From Flavobacteriales bacterium (GTDB taxonomy: Bacteria > Bacteroidota > Bacteroidia > Flavobacteriales_F > PHOS-HE28), in contig JADJTW010000002.1 of NCBI GenBank assembly GCA_016710965.1, positions 62,001-126,000 on the forward strand: 64,000 bases of DNA, given 5' to 3'. Shown here one piece after another: positions 32,921-40,263 of the stretch. A model generated the notes under the pieces. It ran no database searches, was not told the origin of the DNA, and saw only the letters and a program-made list of their open reading frames with translations. Each line of letters opens with the position of its first letter. The first letter of the stretch is position 1. The position numbers and the translations under genes are program-made.

Positions 32921-33014
32921 GGTGTGTGCTTGGAGGTGCGAATATCGTTGTTGATCGTGCGCCACGGCCTAGCACATATCAGGCCGGTGTTAAGAATGCT
33001 GAAGCCGCCCCATC

Positions 33015-33022
33015 TACCTTGG
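33015..33022 (+). promoter_or_regulatory. -7 box TACCTTGG, 4 bp before ATG 33027
   Basis: The octamer and the spacing are identical to those before the NTF2-like gene at 3813. Confidence 0.5.
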
Positions 33023-33026
33023 CGGC

Positions 33027-33290
33027 ATGGTGAACGCAGGACCGTTGATGAGCGTCGTCATGCTGGTCGGTGGCGTGATCGGCCTGCTGCCTTTGGTCCT
33101 GCTCTTCAGCGACTACCGCCGAAGGCACGAGATACATAAGCCGTTCATCTACATCGCCGTGTTCGGGTTCTCCGTAGCCGTGGTGCTGCCGTTCCTGTTG
33201 CATGCTTTCGGCCTTTGGCTGGCGCTGATGGCCCCTGTCGCGGTATTGGGCTATGCCCTCCTGGCGCGCAGTGCCCAACGAAACCGTTGA
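33027..33290 (+). CDS. Small membrane protein of unknown function
   Basis: An 87-residue protein with two or three hydrophobic segments (near residues 8-27, 40-60 and 62-80) separated by the basic loop SDYRRRHEIHKP. No family is recognised. A -7 box four bases before ATG supports it as a real, leaderless gene. The mannosyltransferase-like gene follows after 37 bp. Confidence 0.6.
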   Translation: MVNAGPLMSVVMLVGGVIGLLPLVLLFSDYRRRHEIHKPFIYIAVFGFSVAVVLPFLLHAFGLWLALMAPVAVLGYALLARSAQRNR

Positions 33291-33327
33291 CGGGCAAGCC
33301 GCATCTTCGCGCTTCCGCTCTGCGGGA

Positions 33328-34899
33328 ATGAAACATGCCGACAGGTCCGGCACGAAACGCATGCTGAAGCGCATTAAGCTGCTCTGGGACTCGCCGCCGT
33401 CGAACGCACTGCGGACGCTCACCCTCATCGCGTTCGTACCGCGCTTGGTGGCCGCCATCTTCAGTCCCGGGTATTTCGCCCACGACGACCACTTCCTCAT
33501 CGTGGAAGCCGCAGCGAGCTGGGTCGATGGCTTCGATTACAACGAGTGGCTCCCCTGGAACCAGCCGGGCACGCCAACGCCCAGCGGACACAGCTTCTTC
33601 TACGTGGGCGCGCACTACCTCCTATTCTCGCTCTTGAAGGCTGTCGGGATCGCCGATCCGAAATCGATGATGGTCATCGTTCGGCTGCTGCACGCGCTAT
33701 GGAGCCTCATCATCGTGCGCGCAGGCTATCGCATCGCGATTCGCATTTCCGATCCTGTGATCGCCTGGCGCACAGGGCTCTTCCTCGCACTGTTCTGCTT
33801 CATGCCCTTCCTCGTGGTCCGCAATCTGGTCGAGGTGGCATGCATTCCCTTCCTCATGCTCGGCGCAGTGCGCCTTCTGCCACGTGATGGCGGGCCGACG
33901 CTGAAGGATGCGTTCATCGCGGGCGTATGGATCGGCCTTGCGATGAACGTGCGCTTCCAAACGATCTTCTTCGCGGCAGGACCGGGCGTGGCCTTCATGC
34001 TCCAGCGCAAAAGGGCACAAGCCTTCGCATACGGTGTCGGCGTTCTCGTTCCGTTGGCGGTGATCCAAGGCTCCATCGATGGCTTCCTCTGGGGCAGGCC
34101 CTTCGCCGAACTGACGCAGTACGTGACGTACAACCTGGCCAATACCACCACCTATGGTGTGCTGCCCTGGTACAACTACCTGCTCCTGCTCCTCGGATTG
34201 TTCATTCCACCGTTGAGCATCGCTGTGCTCTTCGGATTCTTCCGTCGCACATCGCCGCTGGTGCTCTGGCTGCCGGTCGTGCTCTTCCTGGCCATCCACA
34301 GCTACTTCCCCAACAAGCAGGAGCGCTTCCTGCTGCCCATCGTGCCGTTGCTCTTCGTGCTCGGCTTCGTGGCGTGGGAGCAATGGCGCGTTGCATCCTC
34401 GTGGTGGAGCAGGCGCCGCAAGCTTTGGCATGGAGCGCTCGTGTTCGTTTGGACCATCAATTCCATCGCACTTCCTGTGCTATGCACCACCTATAGCAAG
34501 CGCAGCCGAGTGGAGGCCATGTACGCCCTGCGCGAGCAAAGGCCCATCAAAGGCATCGTCATCGAGGATGCCGAGGAAGATGAACCTCCGTTGGTACCAT
34601 TGTTCTACCTAGGCCAGTGGAAGTTGGAGAACCTCCCGTGGGGAACTGCGCACGCGAATGACAGGCTCGGCAACTGGCTCGATAGCGTTGGCGTGCCTCC
34701 TGAGCGAATGCCCGACATTGTCCTGTTCCTCGGAGAGAAGGACCTGGATCAGCGCATGCACCGGATGCGAAGCGACTACGGCGAACTCACCGTGATAGGC
34801 CGTACCGAACCCGGCTTCATGGACCGCCTGGTGCATTGGCTGAACCCGGTGAACCGCAACGAGACCATCACCATTGCACGCGTTGATCGGCGACCATGA
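33328..34899 (+). CDS. ALG9/GPI-mannosyltransferase-like (GT22-type) membrane glycosyltransferase
   Basis: A 523-residue protein with about ten TM segments. The first large loop holds an acidic motif FAHDDHFLIVEAA, the place of the HPDE-type motif in dolichol-phosphate-mannose-using GT-C enzymes. Further features are FCFMPFLVVRNLVEVACIPF and the late HSYFPNKQERFLLP, which resembles the conserved HKE.RF motif of GT22 proteins. It would transfer a sugar from a lipid carrier on the outer face of the membrane; donor and acceptor are unknown. ATG 33328 is chosen; 33361 is possible. It overlaps the next gene as ATGA. Confidence 0.8.
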   Translation: MKHADRSGTKRMLKRIKLLWDSPPSNALRTLTLIAFVPRLVAAIFSPGYFAHDDHFLIVEAAASWVDGFDYNEWLPWNQPGTPTPSGHSFFYVGAHYLLFSLLKAVGIADPKSMMVIVRLLHALWSLIIVRAGYRIAIRISDPVIAWRTGLFLALFCFMPFLVVRNLVEVACIPFLMLGAVRLLPRDGGPTLKDAFIAGVWIGLAMNVRFQTIFFAAGPGVAFMLQRKRAQAFAYGVGVLVPLAVIQGSIDGFLWGRPFAELTQYVTYNLANTTTYGVLPWYNYLLLLLGLFIPPLSIAVLFGFFRRTSPLVLWLPVVLFLAIHSYFPNKQERFLLPIVPLLFVLGFVAWEQWRVASSWWSRRRKLWHGALVFVWTINSIALPVLCTTYSKRSRVEAMYALREQRPIKGIVIEDAEEDEPPLVPLFYLGQWKLENLPWGTAHANDRLGNWLDSVGVPPERMPDIVLFLGEKDLDQRMHRMRSDYGELTVIGRTEPGFMDRLVHWLNPVNRNETITIARVDRRP

Positions 34900-35330
34900 G
34901 CGGCTGGCGCTGTCCGAGATGCGGAAGGTTGTTCGGCCATCGTGCGCAGCAGCACTCTTGCATGACCAGTGACATGGGCGCTTCACTGGAGAAGGTGAAA
35001 CCGCTGCTGCGTCCTTTGCTCGATGCGCTCCTCGACCTGGTGCAAGTCTTTCCCGCCGTGCGGGTGGAGCATGCTTCCGGGTCCTTCATGGTGAAGGCGC
35101 CTGCAACGTTCTGCTCCTTCCGACCCCGCGCTGAGGATATCCAGGTCTCTTTCATCCTCGACCGCGAGGTGGACGTGTTCCCCATCAGCAAGCGCCTGCG
35201 GTTGAGCGCTCATCGCGTGGCCCACAGCGTGCATGTGGACGATTCGGCAGCCATCGACCAGCAGCTTAGGTCATGGATCCAAGAGGCATACACGCTTTCG
35301 CGCGAGATCCATCGCGGCACAACCCATTAG
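34896..35330 (+). CDS. DUF5655-type protein with N-terminal zinc ribbon
   Basis: A 144-residue cytosolic protein. The first 22 residues form a zinc-binding knuckle (CPRCGRLFGHRAQQHSC). The remainder resembles DUF5655: helix KPLLRPLLDALLDLVQVFP, then SFMVKAPATFCSFRPRAED, a hydrophobic strand IQVSFILDREVD and a helix-rich C-terminus HRVAHSVHVDDSAAIDQQL. The function is unknown. Its ATG overlaps the stop of the glycosyltransferase gene (ATGA, 34896-34899), so translation is probably coupled. Confidence 0.75.
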   Translation: MSGWRCPRCGRLFGHRAQQHSCMTSDMGASLEKVKPLLRPLLDALLDLVQVFPAVRVEHASGSFMVKAPATFCSFRPRAEDIQVSFILDREVDVFPISKRLRLSAHRVAHSVHVDDSAAIDQQLRSWIQEAYTLSREIHRGTTH

Positions 35331-35347
35331 TTTCGCGCTCTCCTTCC

Positions 35348-36100
35348 ATGGACTTCGCACAACTCGACCCCTCCGCGCTCCTCACCAGCGATGGCCTCAT
35401 CGCCCTGCTCACGCTCACCGTGCTCGAGATCGTCCTGGGCATCGACAACATCATCGTCATCAGCATCCTCAGCGGCGAGCTGCAGGGAAAGGCCATGCAA
35501 CGCAAGGCCCAGCGCGTGGGACTGGCGCTGGCCATGATCACGCGACTGCTGCTGCTCTTCAGCATCAGCTTCATCATGAACTTGAAGGACCCCTGGCTCG
35601 TCGTGGGAACACAGGAATTCAGCGGACGGGATATCGTTCTCTCTGCAGGCGGCCTCTTCCTGATCTGGAAAGCCACGGTGGAGATTCGCGCCAAAGTGGA
35701 GCACAAACGGGAACGGGAAACCAGGCACCGCAAAGCAACCAGCATGCTCAGCGTGGTGCTGCAGATCATCGTGATCGATATCGTCTTCAGCCTCGATAGC
35801 GTGATCACCGCCGTGGGCATGAGCAATCAGCTCATCATCATGTCGCTCGCTGTGATCATCTCCGTGCTCATCATGCTCCTGGCGAGCGGCACCATCGCCG
35901 ATTTCGTGAACAAGCACGCCACGGTGAAAGTGCTGGCCCTGGCCTTTCTGGTGGTCATCGGCGTAGCGCTGCTGATGGAAGGTTTCGGCAACGAGGTGGA
36001 CAAGCGGTTCATCTACTTCGCCATGGCCTTCAGCGTCACGGTGGAGTTCCTCAACCTGCGCATGCGGGTGAACGCGGAGAAGCTCAATAAGGGAACATGA
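35348..36100 (+). CDS. TerC-family membrane protein
   Basis: A 250-residue inner-membrane protein with seven or eight TM helices. TerC signature motifs are present: VLEIVLGIDNIIVISIL near the N-terminus and VIDIVFSLDSVITAVGM in the middle. Each carries an aspartate in the membrane that is thought to bind metal ions. TerC proteins export Mn2+ or confer tellurite resistance. The start at 35348 (MDFAQLDPSALL) is canonical; a TAGTTTCG box lies at 35328-35335. It ends one base before the convergent protease gene. Confidence 0.92.
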   Translation: MDFAQLDPSALLTSDGLIALLTLTVLEIVLGIDNIIVISILSGELQGKAMQRKAQRVGLALAMITRLLLLFSISFIMNLKDPWLVVGTQEFSGRDIVLSAGGLFLIWKATVEIRAKVEHKRERETRHRKATSMLSVVLQIIVIDIVFSLDSVITAVGMSNQLIIMSLAVIISVLIMLLASGTIADFVNKHATVKVLALAFLVVIGVALLMEGFGNEVDKRFIYFAMAFSVTVEFLNLRMRVNAEKLNKGT

Positions 36101-38164
36101 TCACGGCAGCTGCGCGCTGCGTGTGGCCGTTGGCAGGCTGCCGCCGATGTTGACGAGGATGGGGTCGCGGTCGTTGTTCGTGCCGGTGTACAGCACCTGG
36201 CCATCCATGTTCACATCCTCGGCGTAGTAGCCCGTCACGCTTCCCGTGGGCACGGTTCCGCCGATGCGTGCTAGAATGGGATCGCGATCGTTGCTCGCAC
36301 CGACGTACACAAGCACCCCGTTCCGGTCCACATCGCCAGCGAAGAGCGCATTGCGCGTGCCCACCACGGTTGTAGCGTTGGCGCCGCCGTACAGCGGAAC
36401 CGTACCGTTGCTGAAGTCGATCGTCTGCACCGTGGAACTGAGCGAAGCGGTGCCGGCAGTCATGATGCCCAGATGGTTCCGGTGCCGCAGTGCAACGAAG
36501 TACGACCCGTTGGCAACGTTGAAGGAGAGCGCCGAGGTGCCGTCGCTCGCAGCCACCACATCGCCATCCGCTTGCAGCAAGGCGCTTCGCGTAGCCATGA
36601 TCTGGGCCGAATTGGCATTGCTGCGCAGTTCCACCACTACCCAATCCACAACCGCATTGGCGCCGGTTACGCTGAGGACGGCATTGGTGGTCGTCTCGCC
36701 GCCGCCGCCCACGTGCGCATATCCCAACGAAGCGTAGGGCTCGGCCAGCGGCACCAATCCGTTCGCTCGCAGCGTGCTGTTCATCTGTTGCGTTCCAGTA
36801 TTGTATGGGCCTTCCAAGTACATGCGCACGCGCAGCGCCACACTGGGCGACGCCGCAGCATCGAAGCCATCGAGCGTGGTTAGGTTGTTCGCCGGGTTCA
36901 ACCAGTCGCGCATGCGCGTGCTCGCCGCCGTGCCATCCCAACCCGCACTGAACTTCGCGCAATCGGTGGGGATGCTAGTGGCCGTGGTGCATACCTGGGC
37001 ACCGTCGTACATGTGGCCCACCATGCGGTGGTTCTGGTCGAACAGTGGCGATCCGCTGCTGACGGCCTGCACAAGGCCCTGCTCCCAATTGCCACGCCAG
37101 GAGGGTATGCCGATGGCATCGGTGAACGTGGTGAGCGGGTCATTGTTGTGGGCATACTTCTTCACGTCGTACAGCGGATGCTCGATGACGGTGCCTTCCT
37201 GCGGCGTGGTGCCACTGCGGTCCCAGCCTGCGTAGTAGATGTTGTAGTTCGCAGGAGGCGTGCTGCTCAGTTCCAGCAGGCACATGTCCGTGTAGTAGTA
37301 GTTCGCTCGAAGCGTTGCGCCGGTGATCGTCTGCGTCGTGGGTCCCGTGCTGCCCACACAGGTCGGGCTCTCATAGTTGAAGTAGAAGACCCACTGGCTG
37401 GTGGTGGTAGTGTAGCAGTGGTTGGCCAGATGGAAGTAAGGCTTGCGCGGGCTCTGCGTGTTATTGAGCAGGTTGCCGGTGCATCCGTTCCCGTCGGGGC
37501 GCAGGAACATGGCCACCGAGCGCTTCTCGGCCTGCCATGCCGCAGCCTCCGGGCAGATGATATTGATGTGGCATGCGGCGCTCTGGTATCCGGGATCATA
37601 GTCGCGGGCATCATCGGCATCGGCGAAGCCGAAAAGATCGATCCAGGCATGCGTGATGCTGGATACCCGCAGTTGCGCGGGCGTGCGATGGATGCCGGAT
37701 GCATGGTATTCGATCACCATCTCATCTCCGGGCAGTACTGCCGTGGCCATAGTGCCATCCTCCATACGGTTGGAAGCATCGTAGGCCCCGAGGTAGTGCG
37801 TGCGGTCGGTGTTGAAGAGGTAGACCCTGTCGCCTTCGTTCAACTCCCATCGATCGAATTGCACGCTGATCATGATGGCTCCAGGGCTCCGAAGTACCAT
37901 GCGGCACACGTAACTATCCTCTGCATAAGGCAACCACGCGCCCTCGCGCAGCACATCCACTTCGCCGAAGCGTTGCACACCATAGCGGAAGTCGCCGGTG
38001 GTCGGGGCCAGCTCTTCATCGCCGAGGGGACCGAAATCGAATACAGGGATCGCACTGCGATCGTAGGCTTCCTCGGCCCATGCGGCGGGTTCGCCGCCAA
38101 AGGATATCTGGGCATTCGCCACCACCGCCATGCCCAGGGCGGTCGTCAGCAGAAGATTCCGCAT
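36101..38164 (-). CDS. Secreted trypsin-like serine protease with dockerin-like C-terminal domain
   Basis: A 687-residue protein with a signal peptide ending AVVANAQ. A lysyl-endopeptidase-like domain spans about residues 195-410: LANHCYTTTTSQW (catalytic His), YYTDMCLLELSS (Asp), and AVSSGSPLFDQNHRMVGHMY (Ser). A beta-rich region with VALRVRMYLEGPYN follows. The last 70 residues hold two calcium-loop-like repeats, GDVDRNGVLVYVGASNDRDP and EDVNMDGQVLYTGTNNDRDP, then NIGGSLPTATRSAQLP. This end type recurs on secreted Bacteroidota proteins and may be a sorting signal. The start at 38164 fits the signal peptide and a promoter box 5-6 bp upstream; ATG 38209 overlapping the OmpA stop is an alternative. 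Confidence 0.82.
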   Translation of the reverse strand: MRNLLLTTALGMAVVANAQISFGGEPAAWAEEAYDRSAIPVFDFGPLGDEELAPTTGDFRYGVQRFGEVDVLREGAWLPYAEDSYVCRMVLRSPGAIMISVQFDRWELNEGDRVYLFNTDRTHYLGAYDASNRMEDGTMATAVLPGDEMVIEYHASGIHRTPAQLRVSSITHAWIDLFGFADADDARDYDPGYQSAACHINIICPEAAAWQAEKRSVAMFLRPDGNGCTGNLLNNTQSPRKPYFHLANHCYTTTTSQWVFYFNYESPTCVGSTGPTTQTITGATLRANYYYTDMCLLELSSTPPANYNIYYAGWDRSGTTPQEGTVIEHPLYDVKKYAHNNDPLTTFTDAIGIPSWRGNWEQGLVQAVSSGSPLFDQNHRMVGHMYDGAQVCTTATSIPTDCAKFSAGWDGTAASTRMRDWLNPANNLTTLDGFDAAASPSVALRVRMYLEGPYNTGTQQMNSTLRANGLVPLAEPYASLGYAHVGGGGETTTNAVLSVTGANAVVDWVVVELRSNANSAQIMATRSALLQADGDVVAASDGTSALSFNVANGSYFVALRHRNHLGIMTAGTASLSSTVQTIDFSNGTVPLYGGANATTVVGTRNALFAGDVDRNGVLVYVGASNDRDPILARIGGTVPTGSVTGYYAEDVNMDGQVLYTGTNNDRDPILVNIGGSLPTATRSAQLP

Positions 38165-38170
38165 CGAAGC

Positions 38171-38178
38171 GAAAGCTA
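38171..38178 (-). promoter_or_regulatory. -7 box TAGCTTTC before the protease ATG
   Basis: The box lies on the minus strand 6 bp before ATG 38164, and the next base is G, so TTTCG is read. It suggests the protease can be transcribed apart from the upstream OmpA gene. Confidence 0.45.
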
Positions 38179-38205
38179 ATAACGCTTGTGTCACTATAGG
38201 GCTGA

Positions 38206-40263
38206 TCATCGGCTTACGATCACGAATTCGGTGCGACGGTTCTCTGCGCGGCCTTCGGGCGTATCGTTCGATTTGATCGGCTTGGTGGGGCCAAGGCCCT
38301 TGAAGCTCAACCTGCCCGATGCTATGCCCTTCTCCTGCAAGTAGCCCATGACGGTGAACGCGCGATCGTTGCTCAAGGCCATGTTGTCTTCCAACCGGCC
38401 CACATTGTCTGTGTGGCCTTCGATACGGATCTTCACGGTAGGATTCTCCTTCAAGAAAGTGATCAGCTCGTCCAGAATGAATTCACTGCTTCGGGCGATC
38501 TCGGCACTGTTGGTGGCGTACTTGATATCGTTCACCCGGTAGCTGCGGCCTGTTTCGATCTTCTGCACGGTCATGTCAACCTCGGCCACGCCGTTGCGTG
38601 CGGTGTCCTCGATGGCGAAGCTGCGCGAGTCGAAGACGTGGCCCTCCTTCTTCACGGTCATCACCACATCGCTGCCCGGCTTCAATCTCACCACGGCGGC
38701 GTAGCGCCCGTCCATGCTGTCCACGCGCATCACTTCCGTCTGCCGCGTATCCATGTACTTGATCTCCACCTGTGCGTTGCGCACCACCTTTCCTTGTTCG
38801 TCGCGCACATCGCCCTTCACGATCAGGATCTGGTCGGGGCGGGCATCCTTGGGCAGCTCGAAGAAGTAGATGTCCAAGCCGCCCACGCCACGGTGCCTCC
38901 CGCTGGCGAAGTACGCTGTATGGCCGTCGGCGCTGACGATCAGGCCCTGCTCATCCTGATCGGTATTGATGGGGTGTCCGATGTTGCGCGGCTTGGTCCA
39001 CGTGCCATCGTCGTTGAGCTTGCTGAAGAAGATGTCGTAGCCGCCGATGCCCTTGTGGCCCACTCCTGCGGCGTTCTGCCGCGCGGCGAAGTAGAGCGTG
39101 CGGCTGTCGCTGTGCATGAAGGGCAGTTTCTCATCGCCAGCGGTATTGATGCCCTTCACCGGCACAGCGGGCGCCCAATTCCCCTTGGCGTCGCGCGTGC
39201 TTTGGTAGATGTCCATGCCAGTAGCCGCATCACGGGCCGTGGCGAAGTACATGGTGCGGCCATCGCCGCTGAGGCTGGGCTGGCTCTCCCATGTATCGGG
39301 CGAATTGATGGATGGGCCCAGGTCGTCGAGCCCGGTCCATTCCCATTCCTGCCCGCCGGCATCCAGGTTGAACTTGGTGCTGTACTGGCTGCGCATGAGG
39401 TCGCAATTGCGGAAGCCGCGATTATCGGCAGGGCCGCAAACCGTCACGAACATCTCCTTGTTGTTCACGCTGATGGTGACGCCACCGTAGTTGTCGCCGA
39501 CGTTGAAAGGGTCGGGAAGCGCGCGGCCGTTGTCGAAGTCGTCTCCCACGCTCTTGCGCCGGGCCTCCATCAGTTCCTCCACGTCGTGTGCGACCAGGTC
39601 GCCCTTGGCCCGCTCCTGCCGTTTGCGCGTGAAGAACATCAGCTCGTTGTCCGGCGAAAGCATCGGCAGGTACTCATCGGCGCTGGTGCTCACATTGCGC
39701 ACGGGCATCGGGTTCAGCGGTGCGCTGTTGCGGTAGAAGTCCGCATAGAACTGCAGCTCGGGCATCACCTCCTCTACATCCTTGTACTGCTTGTCGTAGT
39801 CCTTGCCGATGCGGCTGGCATCCTCGGTGGGAAAACGCATGAAGGCTTCGAAGGCCTGTGCCGCCTTGGCGAACTCATCCTCGGCATAGTACATGGCTCC
39901 GAGGTGGTAGAGCACATCGCTGTGGTAGTTCGTGCACTTCTCCTTTACCGCTTCCATGTAGGTGATCGCCGGTCCGAAGCCTTTGCCTCCCTCCTTGCCG
40001 ATCCGATAGGCTGAAAGACCGAGCCGGAACTTGCACTCCACGCATTCCGCGTCGATCTCGAGGGTGCTCTTCAGCTTGCTGTGGCGCTCCAACGGATCCT
40101 TCGCCTTGGCAGCATCCTCCAGCAGCTTGATGATCTTCTTGTCCGTGGGCATGGCGCAGGCATCCTCGGCGTCCTGCGAAAGGGCTGGCACGGCCATGAA
40201 AGGCAGGACAACGATCCAGCAACGCCTCAACAGCGACCTGCGTCCTGGAGCCTCCATCCTCAT
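38206..40263 (-). CDS. OmpA-family protein with TPR, PD40 and carboxypeptidase-regulatory domains
   Basis: A 685-residue outer-membrane-associated protein. A signal peptide (CWIVVLPFMAVPALSQ) is followed by a TPR-like region (residues 40-170), PD40/WD40-like repeats at about 200-470 (QPSLSGDGRTMYFATARD, GLIVSADGHTAYFASGRH), a regulatory-like beta domain at 485-560, and a C-terminal OmpA peptidoglycan-binding domain. There IRIEGHTDNVG and LSNDRAFTVMGYLQEKGI are clear. This layout is common in Bacteroidota, where such proteins (PorE-like) link secretion or motility machinery to peptidoglycan. ATG 40263 overlaps the AsmA stop as ATGA. Confidence 0.9.
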   Translation of the reverse strand: MRMEAPGRRSLLRRCWIVVLPFMAVPALSQDAEDACAMPTDKKIIKLLEDAAKAKDPLERHSKLKSTLEIDAECVECKFRLGLSAYRIGKEGGKGFGPAITYMEAVKEKCTNYHSDVLYHLGAMYYAEDEFAKAAQAFEAFMRFPTEDASRIGKDYDKQYKDVEEVMPELQFYADFYRNSAPLNPMPVRNVSTSADEYLPMLSPDNELMFFTRKRQERAKGDLVAHDVEELMEARRKSVGDDFDNGRALPDPFNVGDNYGGVTISVNNKEMFVTVCGPADNRGFRNCDLMRSQYSTKFNLDAGGQEWEWTGLDDLGPSINSPDTWESQPSLSGDGRTMYFATARDAATGMDIYQSTRDAKGNWAPAVPVKGINTAGDEKLPFMHSDSRTLYFAARQNAAGVGHKGIGGYDIFFSKLNDDGTWTKPRNIGHPINTDQDEQGLIVSADGHTAYFASGRHRGVGGLDIYFFELPKDARPDQILIVKGDVRDEQGKVVRNAQVEIKYMDTRQTEVMRVDSMDGRYAAVVRLKPGSDVVMTVKKEGHVFDSRSFAIEDTARNGVAEVDMTVQKIETGRSYRVNDIKYATNSAEIARSSEFILDELITFLKENPTVKIRIEGHTDNVGRLEDNMALSNDRAFTVMGYLQEKGIASGRLSFKGLGPTKPIKSNDTPEGRAENRRTEFVIVSR

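Noticed and set aside
38413..40014. A 533-codon plus-strand frame
   Set aside because: It is antisense to the OmpA-family gene, whose domains are certain.
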